From NCBI GenBank assembly GCA_007125275.1, contig SLDN01000080.1, positions 1 through 6,431 on the forward strand: a stretch of DNA of 6,431 nt. The letters are read 5' to 3'. How positions within the stretch are numbered: position 1 is the first letter of the stretch; each line of letters starts with the position of its first letter. The notes under the pieces were generated by a model. That model saw only the letters and a list, made by a program, of their open reading frames with translations, did not search any database and was not told the origin of the DNA. A program made the translations under genes and the position numbers. Below are positions 1 through 6,060 of the stretch, one piece after another. This DNA comes from Bacteroidales bacterium (lineage in GTDB: Bacteria > Bacteroidota > Bacteroidia > Bacteroidales > UBA7960).

Positions 1-2883
1 AATCAACGCTCTTTCTTTCATCACCTCCTCGCGCAACAGCTTGTCTTCTTCACGGTCAAAATATTTTCTGCCATCAACCCATGTTTGTTGAGGTATTGAC
101 AGGCTTGAGAGGGGGTGGCCATTCCAGATAACGAAATCGGCATCCTTGCCGGGTTCAAGTGATCCCACCCGGTGGTCAATGCCCATAATCTTAGCGGGGT
201 GCAATGTGATGAAGTTCATTGCATCAATCTCATCTACACCTGTTTTAACCGTCTTGGCGGCTTCCCAGTTCATCCTGGTAGCAAGCTGTGTGTTGTCGGA
301 ATGCAATGAGGTGAGCACGCCCACTTCGTTTAGCAGCCTGGCATTGTGCAGGATGCCATCGTGGGCTTCTACTTTAAATGACGACCAATCGGTCCAAACC
401 ACAGCTGCGGCGCCATGGTCCCTGAGTTCGTCAGCTATTTTATAGCCCTCCAGGGTATGTTCAAACGAGGCGATGGTAAACCCGTATTCTTCTGCTAAAC
501 GCAACATCATCAGCATCTCATCCTGACGATAGGCGTGTACATGTGCGATGCGGTCACCCCTGATCACTTCCAGGATGGCTTCCAGCTGCAGGTCTCTGCG
601 CACCGGCATAGCCTGGCGGTCGATTTCCTGCCGCAGAAGCGTCTGCTCATAGTCCAGTGCGGCCCGGAAGCCATCTTTGATGATCTGCTCAGTGCCCTGT
701 CGACTGTTGGGGTAGCGTGTCGACATCCCTTTAACGTTCTCGCCGAGCGCAAACTTCAATCCGGGTTTAGCGTCTTTGATCAGTAATGCATCCGGCAATT
801 CACCATGGCGCATTTTGATCACGGCACTTTGCCCGCCTATGGGGTTTGCTGAGCCGTGAAACAGGGTAGCGGAGGTGATTCCGCCGGCCAGCAAACGGTA
901 GACCCACACATTGTCGCCATGTATGACGTCGCTGATGCGTGTTTCAGATGTGATGGCGTCGCCGGTTTCATTTACACCACCGGTGATGCTGGTATGCAGG
1001 TGCGGATCAATCAGTCCCGGTGTAATATGTCTCCCTTCAGCGTCATAGATCATTGCTCCCATAGGAGCCTCCAGGTCAAAACCGATACCGGTGATAACGC
1101 CCCTGGTGATTAGCATGTCAGCATTTTCAATGACTCCCTGGTCACCTTGAGTCCATAGCGTAGCATTCTTTATGAGCAGGTGGCGCGGCTGTTCCGGTAT
1201 GCCGGCAAAACCATATTCCATGGATGGGAAGCGTTCCGGCAATACGAGCGGTGGCCTGTGCGCAGGCTGATCGTTGTCTTGTTGATCCTTTTCCTGCTCT
1301 TCATGTGCCACTTTGCGTGATGCCGTCCAGCTAAAAAAGTTTCCCTGGGCATTTTCTCCGCTCCCGAGCAGCTCATTGCCGCTGAGGTTGGCCGAAAGGC
1401 GGTACAGTCCCGGAAAACCAATCGAATCGCCACGGAAATGCATCACCATGCGAAGCTTATCAAAACTTAGATGTTGCAGACGAATGCTCTGTTCGTCGTA
1501 TATAATGCTACCGCTCAGGCGGTTGTTCCGGCTTTTGATCTCAATGGTTGCGCCATCGAGTTCTTGCTGACTGCTGATGTGCCACTTGCCTTCGGGTTGC
1601 TCAGACAAAGGTTCAACGGTGTATTTCGTACCATCTACCCATACCTCGAGGATTTTGCTGTCCTTTTCAAAGATATTGCCATCGGCAATGAAGAAACTTG
1701 CTGCTTTGCCTTTTTCAAGGGTGCCGTATCTTTTGTCGACACCAAGCATCCTGGCCGGGGTCGTAGTGAGTGCTGTCAGGGCATCTTGCTCTGTAAGCCC
1801 TCGCATTACGGCTGTTCTGAGGTTTTTCAGGAAGTTCTTTTCATTTCCAAAAGATGAAATTGCCATCGTTATTTTAGCCTCTGCCAGCCTCGCAGGGTTT
1901 TCGGGTGCAAGGTACCAATGACGAAGGTTTTCGAGTGATACCTGTCTGGACTCTTCCGGTGTGGCTAGCTTTGGTTCGTCCGGAAAGTTAAGCGGAACGA
2001 TAAGCGGTAAACCGGTCTGCCTGACGGCTTCCAGTCGCCGGTACTCTGAGCCGCTGCCCATGATCCATGCATTCAGGCCAAACTCTTTTGCCAAAGCATG
2101 GGCACGAAACAAAAAGTTTTCATCGGTAGTTTCAAAAATAAACGCTTTGTTGATTTGACGGGCCTCGGCAAGGGATTCAAGTGCCCTGTTGATCTCGGGG
2201 CGCTCCTGGCGGTGGTTTGCAATAAAGTTTTGATGCGCTGCCGCGTACCATTCAGCGTCAAGCATTGTTTGCCTTATTAGTGCGATTGCGCCCATCGTGG
2301 AGGTTGGGTAATCCCGCGACCGGCGGTCTGATCGCCTGAATGAGACTGATTGAGCAACATCCTGCCTGATGATCTGCCGGTTGGCATCGCTTTCTCCCAA
2401 ACCCACGACAGCACTGTATCCTTTGAGCAAGCCATTGGGAGAGGTGGTTTGAACGGCTATAAATCCACTGGAGCGGAGCAGGGAGGCTGTTTTAGCATCC
2501 GGAATGAAAGCTTCGGCACTTCTGAAATGGCTGCGAACCTGTGCATTCCAGTGAATGTGCTCCTCCAGCTCCATGGAGTCAGGCAAACCATAATGCGAAA
2601 ACATGTCAATGAATCCGGGATAAACAGTTTTGCCAGCCAGGTCAATGACCCAGGCATCGGCAGGGATTTTTGCCCGCCGGCCAATGTCTTCTATAACACC
2701 ATCACGAATGACCAGTGTGGCATTTGATTGCATCTGACCGGGTGACGTGATGATTTGAGCATTCGTAAATGCAAAGACAGCCGGCGTGTTTTCCCGCAGG
2801 CCCGGCAAGCGTGCCGTTTGGGCATTTAAAGTGCTTACTGCGAGTATAGCAGTAATCATGAGTAAACTAACTGTATGGTACAT
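1..2883 (-). CDS. Exported tandem-domain amidohydrolase (imidazolonepropionase-like), 3' end beyond the window
   Basis: An uninterrupted frame of 961 codons runs from ATG at 2883-2881 to the left edge with no stop, so the C-terminus is missing, probably by a few dozen residues. Residues 1-21 form a signal peptide (short n-region, hydrophobic core LLMITAILAV, cleavage likely at LNA-QT), which suggests export to the periplasm or envelope. Domain 1 (about 30-410) and domain 2 (about 555-961) both have the amidohydrolase layout: a small beta region, a PG(F/L)ID strand, and a closing segment such as HRVGSLEPGKDADFVIW. Between them lie a beta-rich segment (about 430-520) and a charged linker (about 525-545). 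Domain 2 keeps the metal site: H628-L-H630, H781 and H783 in AHVHA, H809 in FEHT, and D863 in HSDN. Domain 1 has lost these residues. The family (COG1228-like, about 1000 aa in Bacteroidota) is annotated only as amidohydrolase; peptidase, lactamase or cyclic-amide hydrolysis are all possible. No Shine-Dalgarno precedes the ATG. M9 is an alternative start but would cut the signal peptide. Confidence 0.9.
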   Translation of the reverse strand, partial: MYHTVSLLMITAILAVSTLNAQTARLPGLRENTPAVFAFTNAQIITSPGQMQSNATLVIRDGVIEDIGRRAKIPADAWVIDLAGKTVYPGFIDMFSHYGLPDSMELEEHIHWNAQVRSHFRSAEAFIPDAKTASLLRSSGFIAVQTTSPNGLLKGYSAVVGLGESDANRQIIRQDVAQSVSFRRSDRRSRDYPTSTMGAIALIRQTMLDAEWYAAAHQNFIANHRQERPEINRALESLAEARQINKAFIFETTDENFLFRAHALAKEFGLNAWIMGSGSEYRRLEAVRQTGLPLIVPLNFPDEPKLATPEESRQVSLENLRHWYLAPENPARLAEAKITMAISSFGNEKNFLKNLRTAVMRGLTEQDALTALTTTPARMLGVDKRYGTLEKGKAASFFIADGNIFEKDSKILEVWVDGTKYTVEPLSEQPEGKWHISSQQELDGATIEIKSRNNRLSGSIIYDEQSIRLQHLSFDKLRMVMHFRGDSIGFPGLYRLSANLSGNELLGSGENAQGNFFSWTASRKVAHEEQEKDQQDNDQPAHRPPLVLPERFPSMEYGFAGIPEQPRHLLIKNATLWTQGDQGVIENADMLITRGVITGIGFDLEAPMGAMIYDAEGRHITPGLIDPHLHTSITGGVNETGDAITSETRISDVIHGDNVWVYRLLAGGITSATLFHGSANPIGGQSAVIKMRHGELPDALLIKDAKPGLKFALGENVKGMSTRYPNSRQGTEQIIKDGFRAALDYEQTLLRQEIDRQAMPVRRDLQLEAILEVIRGDRIAHVHAYRQDEMLMMLRLAEEYGFTIASFEHTLEGYKIADELRDHGAAAVVWTDWSSFKVEAHDGILHNARLLNEVGVLTSLHSDNTQLATRMNWEAAKTVKTGVDEIDAMNFITLHPAKIMGIDHRVGSLEPGKDADFVIWNGHPLSSLSIPQQTWVDGRKYFDREEDKLLREEVMKERALI
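2821..2883 (-). other. Signal peptide of the tandem amidohydrolase
   Basis: Residues 1-21 of the minus-strand gene have a short n-region with one His, a hydrophobic stretch from about residue 5 to 16, and a small-residue c-region ending S-T-L-N-A before Q22. Cleavage after Ala just before Gln is very common in exported Bacteroidota proteins. No Cys follows, so a lipoprotein is not indicated. This supports ATG at 2883 as the start. Confidence 0.75.
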
Positions 2884-2965
2884 TGGCAGGATATGTAGTT
2901 GTTAATTGAATTTGAACTTCGCCATAAATATATGAAAAATTGGTTTGCGCGAATGTATTTCATTA

Positions 2966-2984
2966 AGATGCAAAAAACGCATCT
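2966..2984. repeat. Hairpin AGATGC-7-GCATCT nested in outer CATTAA/TTAATG arms
   Basis: AGATGC at 2966-2971 is the exact reverse complement of GCATCT at 2979-2984, with the loop AAAAAAC. Outside it, CATTAA at 2961-2966 can pair with TTAATG at 2990-2995, leaving a bulge on the right side; the two arms share base 2966, so the full structure needs one of them to give way. It could be an operator for a dimeric regulator or a cruciform. It is too weak and wrongly placed to be a terminator of either flanking gene. Confidence 0.4.
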
Positions 2985-3037
2985 CATCATTAATGCAAAA
3001 TATAAATGCAAATAAACAGTGTTAAACTTAAAATATA

Positions 3038-3071
3038 TTGTATATTTGTGAAATAAAATAGTATATATTTG
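3038..3071 (+). promoter_or_regulatory. Candidate Bacteroidota promoter for the Rpn-type nuclease
   Basis: TATATTTG at 3064-3071 matches the Bacteroidota -7 consensus TAnnTTTG. A TTG at 3038-3040 lies 23 bp upstream, at the long end of the known 17-23 bp spacing. Transcription would begin near 3078 and leave a leader of about 85 nt before the ATG at 3163. A second TATATTTG at 3041-3048 lacks a TTG at suitable distance. The surrounding DNA is so A+T rich that chance matches are likely, so confidence is modest. Confidence 0.4.
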
Positions 3072-3162
3072 TAATTGTATAATATTTTTCTTTAAGGTTC
3101 CGGAGTGCGGGTTTTTGTTTAGTTTAACATATTCAGTGTAAATGAAATAAATCGTAACAGTC

Positions 3163-4152
3163 ATGAAAATATTGAATCCGATCTATGATTATGTGTTCAA
3201 ATACTTGATGGAAAATGAGGTTTTTGCCCGAAAAATTATTTCAGTCATTCTTGATAAGGATGTTGTTGAGGTCAGTTTGAGCCAGCAGGAAACCTTTCTT
3301 AAAACAGAAAGGAGGGCATTGAAAATGTTTCGGCTTGACTTCAAGGCCATCATTAAAGAAAGGGATGGCAGCAGCAAAACAGTTTTGATTGAAGTACAGA
3401 AGTCAAAACATCCTGTTGATATATTCCGGTTTAGGAACTATTTGGCAGCCAGCTACAAGTCCGAGATCAATGAATCACCACAAGCAGGTTGGGGAGGAGT
3501 GCTTTCTGATCACAATATAGAATACAAGCCAATACAACCAATCATTGCCATATACATACTTGGGTACAATCTGGATGATTTGCCATATCTTGCCGTGAGT
3601 GTCAATCGGGATGTGATTGATTCAGTCAGTAAGAAAAAACTTGATGTAAATTGTTTTTTTATTGAGCATCTGACACATGAGGCGCACGTTATCCAGGTTG
3701 GTCGTTTGCCGGAACGACCTGAAAGCCTGATTGAAAAACTGTTTATGCTATTTTCTCCGCGTGACTACAAAAACAATGCCTTTCTGATAAACATGCCTGA
3801 GGTTCCTGAGGAGTTTGAAGATGTTGCCAGATATTTGCAACGCCCGGTTATGGATCTTGATTTTCATCGTATGTTGCTTGCTGAAATAGAGGTTGACCTC
3901 ATGTTTGATGAACAGGAAATGAGACATTTGAAAGAACTGGAGAGGGAGCAAATTAAATTGGAGAGGATTGAAAAGCAAAAAGAGAAGGCGATCAAGCAGA
4001 AAGAGAACGCAATCAAGCAAAAAGAGAAGGCTATTCGTCAAAAACAAGTTATGGCACTTAAGTTAGCTCGTCAGATGAAAGAGAATGGCTATCGTGATGA
4101 AGACATCATTAAAGAAACTGGCCTGACAATGGATGAACTGGACGAACTATGA
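3163..4152 (+). CDS. Rpn-family PD-(D/E)XK nuclease (recombination-promoting nuclease / 'putative transposase')
   Basis: The 329-aa product opens with NPIYDYVFKYLM, the usual start of PDDEXK_2/Rpn proteins. The core follows: RLDFKAII with the likely catalytic D59, then VLIEVQK with E77 and Q79 (an ExQ variant of the ExK motif, common in this family), then FRFRNYLAASYK (89-99). Known relatives such as E. coli RpnA are DNA endonucleases that promote RecA-independent recombination in the cytoplasm. From about residue 250 the protein is a highly charged coiled coil, with 7-residue repeats of the form E-(K/N)-A-I-(K/R)-Q-K at 274-294. It ends in a small segment, ENGYRDEDIIKETGLTMDELDEL, that resembles the C-terminal motif often seen in these proteins. 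The start is set by the conserved N-terminus; no Shine-Dalgarno is present. The gene and its flanks are richer in A+T than the neighbours, and no terminal inverted repeats or target duplications are visible, so acquisition is possible but it does not look like a mobile element itself. Confidence 0.88.
   Translation: MKILNPIYDYVFKYLMENEVFARKIISVILDKDVVEVSLSQQETFLKTERRALKMFRLDFKAIIKERDGSSKTVLIEVQKSKHPVDIFRFRNYLAASYKSEINESPQAGWGGVLSDHNIEYKPIQPIIAIYILGYNLDDLPYLAVSVNRDVIDSVSKKKLDVNCFFIEHLTHEAHVIQVGRLPERPESLIEKLFMLFSPRDYKNNAFLINMPEVPEEFEDVARYLQRPVMDLDFHRMLLAEIEVDLMFDEQEMRHLKELEREQIKLERIEKQKEKAIKQKENAIKQKEKAIRQKQVMALKLARQMKENGYRDEDIIKETGLTMDELDEL
3982..4044 (+). repeat. Three tandem 21-bp repeats encoding a heptad coiled coil
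   Basis: Units at 3982-4002, 4003-4023 and 4024-4044 encode EKAIKQK, ENAIKQK and EKAIRQK. The first two are nearly identical at DNA level, the third has diverged. The preceding heptad ERIEKQK (3961-3981) looks like an older, decayed unit. A seven-residue period with Ile at one fixed position suits a parallel coiled coil. In-frame repeats like this can change copy number by slippage without breaking the frame. Confidence 0.85.
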
Positions 4153-4276
4153 TTTATATATGTTTGTTCATGCACATTAATTAAGATCCATCAAATAAAA
4201 TCAATGAAACATCTTGACTGCTACTCAGAAATCTTGTATTTTTGCTTCATCTTTTAAAACTTGAAATAATTACAAT
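4153..4276. other. Short A+T-rich spacer after the nuclease gene
   Basis: This 124-bp gap holds the promoter boxes at 4214-4244. The first 60 bp contain the palindrome TTAATTAA but no stem followed by a T-run, so no terminator for the nuclease gene can be named, and read-through into the DUF3127 gene is possible. Confidence 0.5.
4214..4244 (+). promoter_or_regulatory. Bacteroidota-type promoter TTG-N20-TATTTTTG for the DUF3127-mtaD unit
   Basis: TTG at 4214-4216 and TATTTTTG at 4237-4244 match the -33 TTG and -7 TAnnTTTG boxes with a 20-bp spacer, in the middle of the accepted range. Initiation would fall near 4250, giving a leader of about 26 nt before the ATG at 4277. Because the next gene starts only 12 bp after the DUF3127 stop, this promoter most likely serves both. 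The hexamer ATCTTG occurs twice (4211 and 4231), once over the -33 box. Confidence 0.65.
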
Positions 4277-4651
4277 ATGGAAATTACAGGAACAGTAGTA
4301 AGCATTTTGCCGGAGCAGAGCGGTGAAGGGCGCAACGGCACATGGCGAAAGCAAGAATTTATCATTGAGACAGAAGGCATGTATCCCCGAAAGGTATGTA
4401 TTGCCGTATGGGGTGAAAAGATTGACCAGTTTGCGATAAAGGAGGGTGAAAAGGTGACAGCTACCGTAAACATTGAAAGTCGCGAGTTTAACGGGCGTTG
4501 GTACACCGATGTAAAGGCCTGGAAACTGGACAAGACGATGCAGCCAGCAGCCGGTCAGGGATCTGAGCCGCCACCCTTTGCAAATGGAGATAACCCGCCA
4601 CCACCGGAGGCACCCCCGCTGCCGGCTGAAGAAGACGATCTCCCTTTCTGA
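4277..4651 (+). CDS. DUF3127 domain protein with SSB-like C-terminal tip
   Basis: The 124-aa product has the conserved DUF3127 domain at residues 1-85: EITGTVVSILPEQSG, WRKQEFIIETE, PRKVCIAVWG, then GEKVTATVNIESREFNGRWYTDVKAWKL. The pattern of short beta strands suggests an OB-like fold, but no function has been shown for the family as far as I know. Residues 89-117 form a Pro/Gly-rich, probably disordered linker. The last seven residues are EEDDLPF, closely resembling the acidic tip of bacterial SSB (DDDIPF) that docks DNA-repair and replication partners. Inference: a cytoplasmic nucleic-acid-binding or SSB-partner-binding protein. It has no signal peptide or membrane segment. The gene lies 12 bp ahead of the MtaD-like gene and behind a good promoter. 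No Shine-Dalgarno is seen before the ATG. The domain call is firm; the role is not. Confidence 0.9.
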   Translation: MEITGTVVSILPEQSGEGRNGTWRKQEFIIETEGMYPRKVCIAVWGEKIDQFAIKEGEKVTATVNIESREFNGRWYTDVKAWKLDKTMQPAAGQGSEPPPFANGDNPPPPEAPPLPAEEDDLPF

Positions 4652-4663
4652 TACCTGTCCACC

Positions 4664-6034
4664 ATGACGCAAACTTATAAAAGTGAGGTGCCTCAACACG
4701 CAGACCTGCTTATCGTCAATGCTTGTGTGGTAACGATGGACGGGGAATATCGTGTGTTTGAAGATGGTGCCATTGCCATCGCTGGTGATGAAATCCTGGA
4801 TGTCGGGCCTTCTGAGGTCATTTCGTCCGGATATGCTGCCACACGTGTTATCAATGGACGCGGTAAGCTGGTGATGCCTGGTTTTATCAATATCCACACC
4901 CATTCACCAATGACCATTTACCGTGGCTTCGCGGACGATCTGCCGCTGCTTGAATGGCTCTATGACCATATTTTTCCGTTAGAAGCTGAGTTCACGAACC
5001 CTGACAATGTGCGTGCCGGCACACGCCTGGCCATTGCAGAGATGCTGCTGTCGGGAACTACAACCTTCAATGATACGTATTACTTTGTAAATGAGATGGC
5101 CAGGGTGGTTGATCAAACCGGTATCAGAGCTGTGCTGGCAGAAAGTTTAATTGACTTTCCGGCGCCCAACAGCCCTACACCCGCTGATGGCATCGCACAC
5201 ACCAAAGCGTTGCTCAGTGAATGGAGAGAGCACCCGCTTGTCAATATCGGTGTGGCCGCCCACACCCCCTTTACAGCATCCCGGGAACTCATAGTACAAT
5301 CAAAGGAAATAGCTGTCAGACACGACGTGATCTTCAATATCCACGTGGCTGAAACCCGCTGGGAAGTAGAAGATAGTCTGAACAAATATGGCGTTACCCC
5401 TGTCGGGTTCCTGAAAGATCTGGGTGTGCTGGATAAGCGAACCATTGCCGCACACTGCGTGCATCTGAATGATGAAGACATTGCCATCTTTGCAGAAAGA
5501 GGTGTATCCGTTGGACACAATCCTCAGTGCAACATGAAGCTGGCCAACGGTGTCGCTCCCATTCAGAAATTTCTGAACAGCGGCATCCGGATTGGCATAG
5601 GCACGGATGGTGTCGCCAGTAACAATGACCTCGATATGTTCGATGAGCTTCGATCTTCTGCATTGTCGCAAAAACTCAGCACCGGTGATCCTTCAACGCT
5701 GAATGCCAGGACGGTCATAGAGATGGCTACCATCATGGGCGCCAGGGCACTTGGGATGGATGACAAAATAGGTTCTGTCGAAAAAGGCAAAAAGGCTGAT
5801 GTGATCATCCTTGATTTGAGCCGGCCACACGCCCAGCCGCTTTACAATGTATATTCATTGATAGCCTACAGCTTGCGTGGTTCTGATGTGGAGACCGTGA
5901 TCGTGAATGGCCGTGTGCTGGTCGATAATCGTGAGTTGGTCACGCTTGACATCGGCAGGTTGTATGCCAAGGTTGGAAGCATCGCTTCGCAGATCAGGAG
6001 TTATAACCCTAAGCCTGCCCGGGTCAGCGAATAA
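4664..6034 (+). CDS. mtaD: Amidohydrolase of the 5'-methylthioadenosine/S-adenosylhomocysteine deaminase (TRZ/ATZ) family
   Basis: The 456-aa product is a cytoplasmic metal-dependent deaminase, of the usual length for this family (about 430-460 aa). Metal ligands can be placed by comparison with the characterised Thermotoga enzyme: H78 and H80 in PGFINIHTH, H227 in NIHVAE, and D315 in GIGTDGVASN. Substrate and catalytic residues also align: E107 after the ADDLPLLEWL segment, R155 in TGIRAVLAE, E230, and H264 in AAHCVHL. HNPQCNMKLANG (285-296) is a further family signature. The expected reaction is water-dependent removal of the 6-amino group of MTA, SAH or adenosine-like purines to give the inosine analogue plus ammonia. 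Close relatives act on other substrates (chlorohydrolases, guanine or isoxanthopterin deaminases), so the exact substrate is uncertain. The start leaves a short extra N-terminal tail (about 13 aa) before the conserved ADLLIVNA; no other ATG fits well. It is likely co-transcribed with the DUF3127 gene, 12 bp upstream. Confidence 0.88.
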   Translation: MTQTYKSEVPQHADLLIVNACVVTMDGEYRVFEDGAIAIAGDEILDVGPSEVISSGYAATRVINGRGKLVMPGFINIHTHSPMTIYRGFADDLPLLEWLYDHIFPLEAEFTNPDNVRAGTRLAIAEMLLSGTTTFNDTYYFVNEMARVVDQTGIRAVLAESLIDFPAPNSPTPADGIAHTKALLSEWREHPLVNIGVAAHTPFTASRELIVQSKEIAVRHDVIFNIHVAETRWEVEDSLNKYGVTPVGFLKDLGVLDKRTIAAHCVHLNDEDIAIFAERGVSVGHNPQCNMKLANGVAPIQKFLNSGIRIGIGTDGVASNNDLDMFDELRSSALSQKLSTGDPSTLNARTVIEMATIMGARALGMDDKIGSVEKGKKADVIILDLSRPHAQPLYNVYSLIAYSLRGSDVETVIVNGRVLVDNRELVTLDIGRLYAKVGSIASQIRSYNPKPARVSE

Positions 6035-6038
6035 GAGG

Positions 6039-6056
6039 CCTGAAATCAGGTTTCAG
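6039..6056. terminator. Weak hairpin between convergent genes
   Basis: Only 26 bp separate the stop of the MtaD-like gene (6032-6034) from the stop of the guanine deaminase gene (6063-6061). Within it CTGAAA at 6040-6045 pairs exactly with TTTCAG at 6051-6056 around a 5-base loop; an alternative pairing is CCTGA 6039-6043 with TCAGG 6046-6050. No T-run follows on either strand, so this is at best a weak bidirectional terminator. Confidence 0.35.
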
Positions 6057-6060
6057 CATA

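Larger units (their letters stand above)
2884..3162. promoter_or_regulatory. A+T-rich divergent intergenic region
   Basis: This 279-bp stretch separates the start of the exported amidohydrolase (minus) from the start of the Rpn-type nuclease (plus) and must hold the promoters of both. It is strongly A+T rich. It contains a hairpin at 2966-2984, three ATGCAAA copies, and two copies of TATATTTG on the plus strand, each described separately. For the minus strand I find only a near match to the -7 box (TATATTTA, reading from 2932 to 2925) with no good -33 TTG, so the amidohydrolase promoter is not resolved. I see no convincing coding sequence or RNA gene here. Confidence 0.6.

Noticed and set aside
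146..2727. Several plus-strand frames of 60-128 codons opposite the exported amidohydrolase
   Set aside because: They are antisense to one continuous, family-matching minus-strand reading frame and have no recognisable domain or start context.
2856..3164. 102-codon minus-strand frame across the divergent spacer
   Set aside because: Its Ile/Tyr/Asn-rich, low-complexity translation comes from A+T-rich DNA, it overlaps the start and signal peptide of the amidohydrolase, and it resembles no family I know.
3982..4044. CRISPR-like or minisatellite array
   Set aside because: The units are directly adjacent with no spacers, lie in frame inside the nuclease gene, and encode coiled-coil heptads.
3163..4152. 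Insertion sequence, because the family is often called a transposase
   Set aside because: The product is a PD-(D/E)XK nuclease of Rpn type, without a DDE or HUH domain, and no terminal inverted repeats or target-site duplications are visible.
4247..4903. 218-codon minus-strand frame opposite the DUF3127 and MtaD-like genes
   Set aside because: It lies antisense to two well-conserved families and spans their junction; it is a shadow frame without recognisable domains.
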